Positions 33,660 to 43,200 of a stretch of DNA of 64,000 nucleotides are shown piece by piece. Numbering within the stretch: the first letter of the stretch is position 1; the number at the start of each line of letters is the position of its first letter. The stretch comes from G963675935 sp963803125 (GTDB lineage Bacteria > Planctomycetota > Planctomycetia > Pirellulales > Thermoguttaceae): NCBI GenBank assembly GCA_963803125.1, contig CAWDLR010000003.1, positions 2,232,001 through 2,296,000 on the forward strand. Direction: 5' to 3'. The position numbers were made by a program, and so were the translations under genes. The notes under the pieces were generated by a model, which worked only from the letters and a program-made list of their open reading frames with translations, had not been told where the DNA came from and did no database searches.

Positions 33660-36600
33660 TCAGTTTGCGGGATTCATCAGGCTCACGCCCATCAGCCCGA
33701 TGACAACGTCTTGGGAGAGCGTTTCCAGGGTGATAGATTCAAGTCTGACCGCCGGCCGCAGCTTCCAGGAGAGGACCATCGCCCGGCAGTTGTTGCCCAA
33801 CTGCACGCTGGGCGGCGGCTGCTTCGGCAGGCAGAAGGCGTCAGTACGATAATCATAATCGACGCCGCCGAATGGGCAAAGCGACCAGAAGTTTAGCGGC
33901 GGCGTCAATTCCAGTTTCTCCGTCTTGCCGTCGGCATAGCGGAATCGCACTTCGGCGTTGGCGATCCGCGTCTGCATCGGGTTGGTCGAGCCGCAAACCA
34001 ACAGCCACGCGGCCTCCGCCCGGCGGCCCACCGGCACGCTCACCGACCGCGGCCAGTTGTCCCAAAGCGAAGTGAAGGCGATGTTCTCCGTCACGGCCGG
34101 CCGGCGGAAAGGCACGTTTTGCGGCGTCATGATCTCGGCGGCGTTGCCGGCCCGGGCGGCCAGCGCGGAGAGGTTGTTCAAGTCGATCTCGGGCGGTTGC
34201 AGGCCCCAGTAAGGGAACGTCCAGGCCGAATAACCGTCAACGCCGATCCGCACCGAGCAGGTTTTCGGCCGCGGCGAGAGATACTGCTGCTTGAAAACCG
34301 TGCGCACGTCGCCGTTGAACTGAGGAGCAAGGTCGAGGCACGTCCAGCGGGCGTGCCGCGGCGCTTCCCGCGGCCTCTTTGTGGCCATCTCCGCCTCGCG
34401 CTTCAGATCGGTCACGTGCAACTTGTAGACTTGCCATTGCGGCAGTTCGCCGACGTTGACAATCGCGGCCATCCTATGCCACCCGGGCTTGTCCGCCAGA
34501 TGACCGCTAATCGCCGAGTCCGTCTGACGGTAATCACTCAGGAAAGAGGTCGGCAACATATTGCGAGAATACGGCAACTTGGGAATTCGACCCCGAGGCG
34601 TTTCAGATCGAACCTGCTCCCCAACCGCGGCTTCGATCCATTTCGGCGGGCTCTGCGGCACGCGGCCGGTCAGTTCAATCGCCACGTCTATTGCCTTCGC
34701 ATCGGGCATGCTCATTGACAACAACGTACAGCCGTACCCGGCGTCGGTTAGCCATTTGAGGGTTTCATGGCCATTGACGGCGACGCGGCGAACGCTTTCC
34801 GCCCGTACCGGCAGACGAAACTCCACGTTCGCCGCTCGCGCCAACGTCAATCGGTACTTGTCGACGTTCCCTTCCCTGCGGTAATCCAACGAATAATCGG
34901 GCGTGCGGATTGACGCTCTCGGCCACGATGAGGGCAGCGCCGGCCAAATGGAAACGACACCGTTCGGATAATCGGGATGAAAGCCGAACAGCCCCTCGAC
35001 CACCGCGCGAGCAAACATGTCTTTGCAGTCGGCGAAATCGGCCCCTGCGCCGATTTGGCTGAAGCCGCCGGGCATGGCACTGGCGTAGGCGCTTTCAAGC
35101 ATCGCTCCGTTGAGCAATTCCCAGCCTTCGTCACCCAAACCGGTCTGGAAATAGGCCAGCGCCAAGTGCCACATATCGCCGCCGAACATGTCGCGGACCG
35201 ACCACTTTGACGGCCCCCAATTCGACGGCTGGCACAATTGGCCGCCGAAGGGCAGGTGGATGCGTTCCAGTCCCCATTCGGTGAAGAAGAGCGATCGCGC
35301 CGCCTGTTCCGACGTCGTCATGCCGGCGTCGATCGGCAGGAAGACACTGTAGACCCAGGCGTCTTCGTGTACGCGATGGTGGCCGCCTTGCTCGACGTAG
35401 AGACCGAAATGGCCGCGATCTTCCAGCCAGAGCTTGCTTTGCAGGGCATTCAGGATCTTGTCAGCACGTGCTTTATGCCGTGTGGCGGTGGCCGCATCGC
35501 CCGCACGTCGAGCCATGTCGGCGGCCGCGCGGTGACCGTAATAGGCGTAAGCCGTCTCTTCGACGCTGCCGCCGCCGCTGTACCAGACCGAATCGGTCGG
35601 CAGCGTATTGATGTAGCTCTCGTACAGCCCATCGTCGTCGGGATCAAAGCACTGCCGGGCCCACTGGAGATGCAATTCCAACGCCGGCCGCAGCATCTTC
35701 TCCAACTCTCGATCGCCGGTCCAGCGCCAGTCGCGGATCGTCTGGTCGAAGAACTGCGATTGCGTGTCGTACATCGCCGGGCTGGTGCTGATGTGTCCGC
35801 GGCCGTAAAACCGCGACTGCGGGCCTTCGTGGCAGAGCCGCCTCTCCGGATCGGCCTGCGGCTGCGTCCGCGCGTTATCCTCTTTCACTTGGGCCGCAAT
35901 GTAAAAAGCCGCGTTCCCTTTCACCCGATCGTGCCAGCCGAGGGCCGTGCTGCCCGAAATCACCCGCCAACCGAGAAACGGGATGTGAAACGACATGCAG
36001 CCGTGCTGAAAGACGTAGGGATTGCGATTGCAGGCCGCGTCCATCGGGTGGCAAACCGCCGCGACCGCCGCGTCCAGCCGCGCATCGGGCGTCTCGGTCC
36101 GCACGCGCTCGATCGACCGCAAGTACGCAATGCCGTCGCGGAAGACCTTCTCGGGCGCAACGATCGGCAATCCTGCGACGCCGGTGCCGGCGGGCAGCGC
36201 CTGAATCGCCCAATAGACTTCATCTTCTCCCGGCTTCAGATCGAAAAGGCCGCAGATCATCGGCAATTGCGCGACACGGCGCTCGGCACGTGCTGGAGAT
36301 GGAAATCCGCGGGCGCCTGAGAGTTTCTTCCGCGAGGAAACGCCCCCGCATTGCAATGGGGGGGCTTTAGTGAGCGGCTCGTACCTCTCCGAGACTCCGA
36401 CCGGGCGAGGGCATAGAGCGGCGGGGTTCGCCGCAAGCGACGCGTCGGCCAGGAAGAGCTTTCCCGGCCGATCCGCCATTCCTACCGCATCATATTCTGT
36501 GTCGGCCGACACCGCCAGCCGGAACGCTCGGCCCTCGATGGTTGCCCGATTGCCGCGGCACCAATCGGGGACGATGCCCAAACTCAGTTCCGGCTTTCGC

Positions 36601-37193
36601 GGATCGCCGGTTTTGTGGACGAAGGGATTTCCCCACGCCACTGGATCCCAACGTTCCCGCAACGACTGCTGGCGGATCGTGCCGCCAAAAGCCCAAAGGA
36701 GTTTATCGCCCGGCGGCAACCCGGCGGCGCTGAGTTTCACGGCGAATCCGGCCACGTCGCTGGCCGGTGTCACGGCCAAAGTGATTCTCACGCCCGGCAA
36801 GCTCGGATCGGCGATTCGCCAGCGCATGCGGCCGCAGCGATACCGGGATTCGACTTCGACGTAGTCGTGAAACCACTTTCCCGCGCCGCCGCGGAGAATC
36901 GCGAGGGAGAACCCGCCGAAAACATGGCCGTGGCCGATCAGCCGCGCGAAGGGCCGATCGCCAGCCAACACCACGCCATCGGTCTGCGGCTGGCAGTACA
37001 ACGGTCGATTATTGAAGCACGTCCGGTTGTGGCCGACGATCTCGCGGTCTTCGGCATCGTATCGCAACTTGCCGCTGCGCCGGTAGTCCGCATCGACGAT
37101 TTGCCCCGGCTCGCGCCAGCGTGGTTCTTCCGCGGCCGCAAGTAATGCGACCATGCCGAACAAGCCGTACAGCGTCAACGCGAGAATGCGCAT
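33660..37193 (-). CDS. Large secreted six-hairpin-type glycosidase, DUF4450-like
   Basis: This 1177-residue protein begins with a signal peptide (about 1-20). The first 300 residues look beta-rich (RDREIVGHNRTCFNN-type start, then GDRPFARLIGHGHVFGGFSL). The middle holds an (alpha/alpha)6-type region: MSFHIPFLGWRVISGSTALG, HGPQSRFYGRGHISTSPAMY-like stretches, and EETAYAYYGHRAAADMARRA. Distal beta domains complete it. I match it from memory to DUF4450 proteins, which occur with glycosidases in Bacteroidetes; the substrate is unknown. At residues about 278-308 a basic, low-complexity insert (PPLQCGGVSSRKK...) comes from an in-frame palindrome. It sits 27 bases after the GH2 gene in the operon. 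Confidence 0.7.
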   Translation of the reverse strand: MRILALTLYGLFGMVALLAAAEEPRWREPGQIVDADYRRSGKLRYDAEDREIVGHNRTCFNNRPLYCQPQTDGVVLAGDRPFARLIGHGHVFGGFSLAILRGGAGKWFHDYVEVESRYRCGRMRWRIADPSLPGVRITLAVTPASDVAGFAVKLSAAGLPPGDKLLWAFGGTIRQQSLRERWDPVAWGNPFVHKTGDPRKPELSLGIVPDWCRGNRATIEGRAFRLAVSADTEYDAVGMADRPGKLFLADASLAANPAALCPRPVGVSERYEPLTKAPPLQCGGVSSRKKLSGARGFPSPARAERRVAQLPMICGLFDLKPGEDEVYWAIQALPAGTGVAGLPIVAPEKVFRDGIAYLRSIERVRTETPDARLDAAVAAVCHPMDAACNRNPYVFQHGCMSFHIPFLGWRVISGSTALGWHDRVKGNAAFYIAAQVKEDNARTQPQADPERRLCHEGPQSRFYGRGHISTSPAMYDTQSQFFDQTIRDWRWTGDRELEKMLRPALELHLQWARQCFDPDDDGLYESYINTLPTDSVWYSGGGSVEETAYAYYGHRAAADMARRAGDAATATRHKARADKILNALQSKLWLEDRGHFGLYVEQGGHHRVHEDAWVYSVFLPIDAGMTTSEQAARSLFFTEWGLERIHLPFGGQLCQPSNWGPSKWSVRDMFGGDMWHLALAYFQTGLGDEGWELLNGAMLESAYASAMPGGFSQIGAGADFADCKDMFARAVVEGLFGFHPDYPNGVVSIWPALPSSWPRASIRTPDYSLDYRREGNVDKYRLTLARAANVEFRLPVRAESVRRVAVNGHETLKWLTDAGYGCTLLSMSMPDAKAIDVAIELTGRVPQSPPKWIEAAVGEQVRSETPRGRIPKLPYSRNMLPTSFLSDYRQTDSAISGHLADKPGWHRMAAIVNVGELPQWQVYKLHVTDLKREAEMATKRPREAPRHARWTCLDLAPQFNGDVRTVFKQQYLSPRPKTCSVRIGVDGYSAWTFPYWGLQPPEIDLNNLSALAARAGNAAEIMTPQNVPFRRPAVTENIAFTSLWDNWPRSVSVPVGRRAEAAWLLVCGSTNPMQTRIANAEVRFRYADGKTEKLELTPPLNFWSLCPFGGVDYDYRTDAFCLPKQPPPSVQLGNNCRAMVLSWKLRPAVRLESITLETLSQDVVIGLMGVSLMNPAN
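36343..36364. repeat. Palindrome inside the DUF4450-like gene
   Basis: CCCCCGCATTGCAATGGGGG lies in frame, with GTTTCTTCCGCGAGGAAAC, a second hairpin, just before it at 36322-36340. The whole insert spans about 36280-36370. Confidence 0.7.
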
Positions 37194-37220
37194 CGGGCGG
37201 CCCCCGCTTCCGATAGCCGT

Positions 37221-40200
37221 TCAGTTCTTTCCGCTCAACATCTCGACAACGAATTCCCCAGCGAGACGTTCCCCCTTCTTAATGACCACCTGGCCCAACG
37301 GGCAGCGGGAGAGGACGTGCATAAGGACACCGTCGTCTGCGAGGCAGCACCGAACGTGGGCGTCGGCATTGGCATGGACCATTACTCCGCTTCCGTCGTC
37401 CGCCTTCAGAGAAGCTTCATAGATGTTGAACTTTATGCCGCGGAAATCGGCGGTGCCCAGTTCGCTCTGGTCCTGGCTCCAGGGCCAAGTGGGTTTTACG
37501 CCTTCGGGATCGGTTCCGCGCCTGCCGGTGCGGAGCGCTTTGGCCTGGCCGACGGTTCGGCAAATCGAGTCTTCAGGAAAGACGCCCCACTCCGACCATC
37601 GCCGCCATGCGAGATTGTCGCAAGCCGGTTTCAACTCGAAGCGGACGCCGGCTTCGCGCGTGTTCATGTCGTTGCCAGAATAGGTGTAATCGTAGCGGAG
37701 TCTGCCCATGCCGTTGTTGTCGATGAGCCAAGTGGTCGAACCCGCGAATCGATCGAAGCGCTCGCGAACGACAAGTTCCAATCCTCCGGGCCGCGATTGG
37801 GCGGTCACTTCATCGAGGGTGCGCGTTTTCGCGTCGGGAAAAACGGCATAGGGCTCGGAATTTGGGCCGGCCAGGTCGCCGAAGTCATAGCGGGTGACGT
37901 GCAGCGAGGGGAAATGCGAGATCGCCGAATGGTGTCGCGGATCGGCGGCGTTGAAATCGCCCGACTTCTTATCGAACACCAGTGCAAAACCCCTTCCGGC
38001 GATAAAGACGTTCTTGCCGTCATCTTGAAACTGCGGAGGGCCCGCCTCCGGCCGCGGGAGCGGTTTCTCACTTCTTCGCCCGAGTTGGATCGACGCCACG
38101 TTGATCAAAGCGCCCTTGGCATCGCTTACTCGCACGATCAGCCCGGCGCCTTCGGGCGTATCGTGTGGAATGGGAATCTGGATGGCGCCGCTCTTCCCCG
38201 GCGCGAGATAGATCCGCACGTCCCCCTTTTCCCGGCCGATTTCCCACGTCCAATGTAACTCGGCGAAATCGGTAAAGGAGTAGCGGTTTTCCACGGGCAA
38301 GGGAACCGTCAGTTGCCCCACCGAATAGTCCACGCGCCGCGCGGGGAACCACACCGGCGAGAAGATCATTTTCGCGAGCCACCACTCGGGCTTGGGACGC
38401 CGCCAGGCGTCGATCAGCCCCCAATAACCGTGATGCCAGGCATATCCGGCGTGGCTGCCGTCGGAAAAGTAAAACGACTCGTCGAAGGCCCCGCATATCC
38501 CGGCGCCCATCACCCGCTGCGAGTGGATGATGTGACTCCACGCTCCGGGCGGCGTGCAAGGCTTGAGGAACGGCTTGGTGAAACTCTCCGCGCATTGGCG
38601 GCCGAAGGCAGAGCCGGGATCGCTATGGCCGAAGCCATAAAACTCGCGCAGACCCGGATCGATCCGCACATCGGTCTGCTCGTGACACACCGGGAAGAAA
38701 TACTCGCCCAGCAGCAGCGGCCGCGGATCGTCCTTGTCCTGCTCGTCGTACGGCATGGGCGGATAATGCGTGTTGGCCAGATCGCAAATCCGCTTGGGGT
38801 CGGGGTTGTTGAATGTGGTCGGCCGCGTGGGGTCCAATTGCTTGACCATTCGGTTGGAGACCTCGAAAACCCGGTTGAAGTTCGATTCGTTGGCCAGCGA
38901 CCAGATCATCACGCTCGGATGGGAGTGGTAGCAATCGACCATCGCGGAGGTTGGCGTGAGCACTTCGCGAAGATACGCGAGGTCATCGCAGGGGGCGACC
39001 CAGCAGAACGGGGCCTCGACCTCGACATACAGGCCGTACTTGTCGGCCGCCTCGATCAACTCGTTGGTCGGGGGGTAGTGTGTCGTGCGGAGGTAATTCA
39101 GGTTGGCGGCTTTGTACAGCCGCACGTCTTCGTCGGCGAGGCGACCGGTACCGGCCCGACAGGTGAGCGGATCCATCTCATGGTGGATCGCCCCGGCCAG
39201 TTTGACGGCAACGCCGTTGACCAGGAAGCGGGCGCCGCGGATTTCGATTTTGCGGAAGCCCACATTGCGTTCGATCCGCTCGATCAGGTCGCCGTTCCGC
39301 TTCAACGCCAGGGTCAGTTTGTAGAGATGCGGCTTTTCGGCGTTCCATTTCAACGGATTCTTCACTTGCGTAACGATTTCTCGGGTCGATTCGCCCGTTT
39401 CGGCGGGAGCTAGTTTGACCTTCGATACGGAATATTCCGCGGGCTTGCCGTCCGGCCCCTGAAGCGACACTTCGAGCGAAAGGCCGTCGACCTGCCTCTG
39501 TGAGGGATTGTCGAGCGTTACGCCCAGCTTCAATGCGGCATCCCGATAATCTCGATCGAGGTCGGTCGCGACTTTTAGGCTGCGGACGTGGAGCTTGGGC
39601 AGGGCGAAGACGCTCACCGAGCGGTCGATGCCGCCCAAATTATGAAACACGTAATCGCTCGCAACCGACAGCTTTTCGGAAACCGTATCGACCTTCATTT
39701 CCAGGTCAAGCCGGTTCTTCCCGCCGATTCGCGCCTGCTCCGTAATCTCCCACTCGACGGGCGTGAAGAGGTTCTCGCTGTAGCCCAGCGGCTTTCCGTT
39801 GATCCAATAATGCGTGCCGGCATGGATGGCGTTGAAACGCAGGAAGACGCGGCGGCCGGCCCAATCGGCCGGTAGCGAAAACTCCTTGGCCATCGCGACC
39901 GTCTTATCGCGCGGAAGGTCGAAGCCTTGCTGCCGCCACTGGCCGGGGACTTGGATGTCCTTCCACTGTGCGTCGAGCGGTTTCGCGCGGAGATTCTCAC
40001 CCGGCGTGGGGTAGATTTTCCACTTGCCGTCCAGCGAAATCATGAATTCGTTCAAGCCGGCTACGTGGCTGGGCATCGGCCGGTAACGGACCGGCTCGAA
40101 CCGTTGGCCGCCGGGCAATTCGATGCCACCGCGGCCGCGCTCCCCCGCGGACGCCATGCACGCGGCGTCCCGGGGTGGAAGGGCTGGTAGCGAGATCAGA

Positions 40201-40232
40201 ACGAAGGTGGTCAGCGACAATAGAGTTCTCAT
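37221..40232 (-). CDS. Secreted beta-galactosidase/beta-glucuronidase-type enzyme (GH2)
   Basis: This 1003-residue enzyme has a signal peptide (MRTLLSLTTFVLISLPAL) and the GH2 layout. A sugar-binding jelly roll spans about 40-205 (VPGQWRQQGFD, WINGKPLGYSE), an Ig domain about 210-325, and the TIM barrel begins near FRKIEIRGARFLVNG. The acid/base is Glu449 in IWSLANES and the nucleophile Glu510 in LLLGEYFFP. The C-terminal 350 residues resemble the beta-galactosidase small chain. A GTG at 40247 forms a 4-base overlap with the GH38 stop and is an alternative start adding five residues. The exact sugar is not settled by sequence. Confidence 0.9.
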   Translation of the reverse strand: MRTLLSLTTFVLISLPALPPRDAACMASAGERGRGGIELPGGQRFEPVRYRPMPSHVAGLNEFMISLDGKWKIYPTPGENLRAKPLDAQWKDIQVPGQWRQQGFDLPRDKTVAMAKEFSLPADWAGRRVFLRFNAIHAGTHYWINGKPLGYSENLFTPVEWEITEQARIGGKNRLDLEMKVDTVSEKLSVASDYVFHNLGGIDRSVSVFALPKLHVRSLKVATDLDRDYRDAALKLGVTLDNPSQRQVDGLSLEVSLQGPDGKPAEYSVSKVKLAPAETGESTREIVTQVKNPLKWNAEKPHLYKLTLALKRNGDLIERIERNVGFRKIEIRGARFLVNGVAVKLAGAIHHEMDPLTCRAGTGRLADEDVRLYKAANLNYLRTTHYPPTNELIEAADKYGLYVEVEAPFCWVAPCDDLAYLREVLTPTSAMVDCYHSHPSVMIWSLANESNFNRVFEVSNRMVKQLDPTRPTTFNNPDPKRICDLANTHYPPMPYDEQDKDDPRPLLLGEYFFPVCHEQTDVRIDPGLREFYGFGHSDPGSAFGRQCAESFTKPFLKPCTPPGAWSHIIHSQRVMGAGICGAFDESFYFSDGSHAGYAWHHGYWGLIDAWRRPKPEWWLAKMIFSPVWFPARRVDYSVGQLTVPLPVENRYSFTDFAELHWTWEIGREKGDVRIYLAPGKSGAIQIPIPHDTPEGAGLIVRVSDAKGALINVASIQLGRRSEKPLPRPEAGPPQFQDDGKNVFIAGRGFALVFDKKSGDFNAADPRHHSAISHFPSLHVTRYDFGDLAGPNSEPYAVFPDAKTRTLDEVTAQSRPGGLELVVRERFDRFAGSTTWLIDNNGMGRLRYDYTYSGNDMNTREAGVRFELKPACDNLAWRRWSEWGVFPEDSICRTVGQAKALRTGRRGTDPEGVKPTWPWSQDQSELGTADFRGIKFNIYEASLKADDGSGVMVHANADAHVRCCLADDGVLMHVLSRCPLGQVVIKKGERLAGEFVVEMLSGKN

Positions 40233-40243
40233 AGCAGCCTGGC

Positions 40244-43200
40244 TCACAGAGAGTCGGTCGAACTGGGAGTTGTCTTATGAGTGGCCGCCGGTGACACCTC
40301 GCGGCCGTCGGGCAGTACCAACAGCAACTCGCAAATCCGCACGATGCCGTCCACTTCCGGTCGATCGGACTTCGGCAAATCGGCGGCGGGCACGATGATG
40401 CGAATCCCGCCGGCCGCAAGCGGCTTCGGCCACCTGGCCAGAATGTCCTTCTCGGCGGCGTTACGGACTTCGGCCACCGTCTTCCACGCACCCTCAGCCA
40501 GCAACTCAACGCGAAGGTTCTTCTGAAGCGGGATGATCTCCCGATGATCGCCGACGATTCGCACGCCCTTGATCCTCGCCAGCTTTTTGCCGGGAAACTC
40601 GATCTGCCACCATACGTCCCGCGGCTTCTCTTTGCTTCCGCCGCCGTAAGGCTTCGAGATCCAGGCGTGGAAGGGATCGGGATTTCCGTCGATCGCCAGC
40701 ACCCGACCGTACTCGGGCGCGTAGACCGACTGGGCCGTTATCCCCCGCCCCACGGCGATCTGCGGCTGACTGCCGCTGGTGGTGACAGCCGCCTCTTCCG
40801 AGAATTCTCCCTTCTGACCGGCGGCATCCACAGCGCGAACGCGATAGTAGTATTCGCTGAACGCTTCGACCGTGTTGTCCCGGTACATAATATGGTCGAA
40901 CTCGCGCAGGCGGCGGTCGATGGGCGTGTGGCCATAGGCCGTCGAGCCCTTGACGATCGCGTTTGCATCGACTTCGCCGATGAGAGTCTTCTCGCTCGGC
41001 ACGAAGCCGGGCGCGCTCGCACGGTGAATTTCGTAGCGGACCACGTCCGATTCGCAATTCGTGCGGAACAACAGATTGACGTGCTCGTGCTGGCCCAAGG
41101 GACTGATGAGGATTGCCGAAAGACGCTCGACGCGGTTGGGCAGGGCGTTCCTCTCACTCGATCTGAGTGTGGTCGCCTTCACCGCCGCCGACGCCGGGCT
41201 CTCGTTGTTCCAACGATCGACGCACGAGACCCGGTAATAATACGTCGTTTCCGGCGCGACGCGGTTGTTGATCCAGCCGCCGAAATGCAGTGTGGGCCGA
41301 TCGACAGCCGCAGTGTCCGCGACGCGAGCGACAAGATTCAACAGCCCCGGCTGGAAATCCGGCTTCGTGCCGCGATAGATGCGGTAGTAGCCGACCGTCG
41401 CCGGGGCCTCAGCGGGGGCAGTCCACTTCAAAGCGACCTCCATGTCCGAGAGCGGCCTAGCGGCAAGGCCGCTGGGAGCGGCCGGTGGGTTGGACTGCGA
41501 CAGCAGGCGAATCGTTTTCACTCCGAAGGGCTCGATGGCGAACGCCACCTCGCCGTCCGGGCCGACCTTCAACGGACCGCGGTCGTCTTCCAGCAAGTTC
41601 GTTTCGATCGCCGCCGCCGGCGTGCCGAAGAAGTTTGCCCGGAACGTCGCGGTTGTCGGCTTGCCCTGTGTTTCGACGAAGCGCAACACGATTCCCCGGC
41701 CGTTGGCTTCGGCGGGCTTGATCGTCGTGCAAGTGACATTTGGCTGATCGACGGTCAGGAAACTCGCCGCCGGCTTGGACAAGGCGCCCGCCGTCTTTCC
41801 GGCGACCTTGGCGACAAGCGGATTCATCGTCTCCCAACCGAATTGGTCCGCCCGGCCCTCCCGCCAATCGCCGGCGTGACTCCGCAGCGACCAGGTGAAA
41901 CGCGCCGCCCCCGCCTGGCTGAGCGGGATGTTCGTGTCGAACATGTTGCTCATCAAATACAGGTACATGCGGCTGTTGGCCGGCGGCGTCATCCGCATCT
42001 CGTAACAGTTGACCGCATCGCCCGCATTCAGACGGCAAAGTGGATTGGGGCAGGATCGCGGCCGACTGTATTCGACCAACGAGCTCTCGGGGGCCGAGAC
42101 CGTCACGCCGTAGCGCTGGTTCGAGACGTCGCTGAAATGGCGAACGGCGTAGTACGCGGTGCACGCTCCTCGGAACAGGTCCGTAATCGGCTCCTCGACG
42201 CAGCCGGGCACCTCGTGATGAAATTTGAAATCTGCTATCGCAAATGGCAGCGCCACGTAGACCGACTCCTTGTTCATCATGCCGGTCCAATCGCAGCGGC
42301 CGTCGCGGCCCGAGGGGGATTTCACCAGGTCGAGCACAAAGTCGATGCGTTTCAAGTCGTTGCAGAGGATCACGCTCTGCTCGATCTTCTCCGCCCCCAC
42401 GGCCGACGCCCGCACCGTCATTTTTGCCGAAACCGAGCCGACCGAGCCGTTGAGCGTCGCCGACTGCACGCGATACCATTTTGACGGCTTCTTCACGTTC
42501 GGCGTTTCGTAGCGCTCGTAGAGATACTCGTTGAACTTGTGCGGCGCGGCCTGGTCGACCAACTCGGCGTTCAACTGCTTGTCGAAGATGCTGGTAATTG
42601 CCCCGGTTTTCTTATCGAACCGCACGCGGTAGAAACGATTCTCCAGCAGGCCGTTGTCGGCAAACATGAACCTCTTCCGCGACGGCACTCCACCTAGTCC
42701 CCACGTCGGTACAACGCGAAACGTCTTGTAGCCCAACGACGGCACGTCGGCGGCGACGAAACGAAGCTCCTCGCCGTCGTATTCCGAGAGAACGACCTGT
42801 TGCGTGGCAGCGTCGACCAGTTGGAAGAAAGGCTTCAGGTTCTTCGCGGCGACGCGCACCAGATCGGTACGGAAGCAACTCAGCGGGTTGAAGACGATCA
42901 CGGTCTGCTTGCCATGCGTCGAGATCTGCCCGGCCAGACGATCGAGCGCTTTCTCGCGGGCGCGGTCGGCGAAGAACTTGGCGTCGGCGACCATTTCCCG
43001 CATCTCCGCCTGTTCCGTCTCGACCCGCTGCGTGTTCTCGCGGCTGTAATCGTAGGCGTTGTCGGGGCCATCGGTGTGCTCGTGATAAAGCAGCAAGCGA
43101 TGATAGGCCTGGTAGATGTCGGTCCAGGGGTATTCACCGCCGGCCAGCGTCGCGGCGATGGTGGCGAACTTCTCCGCCGTGGGAATCGCCTCACCCTGCT

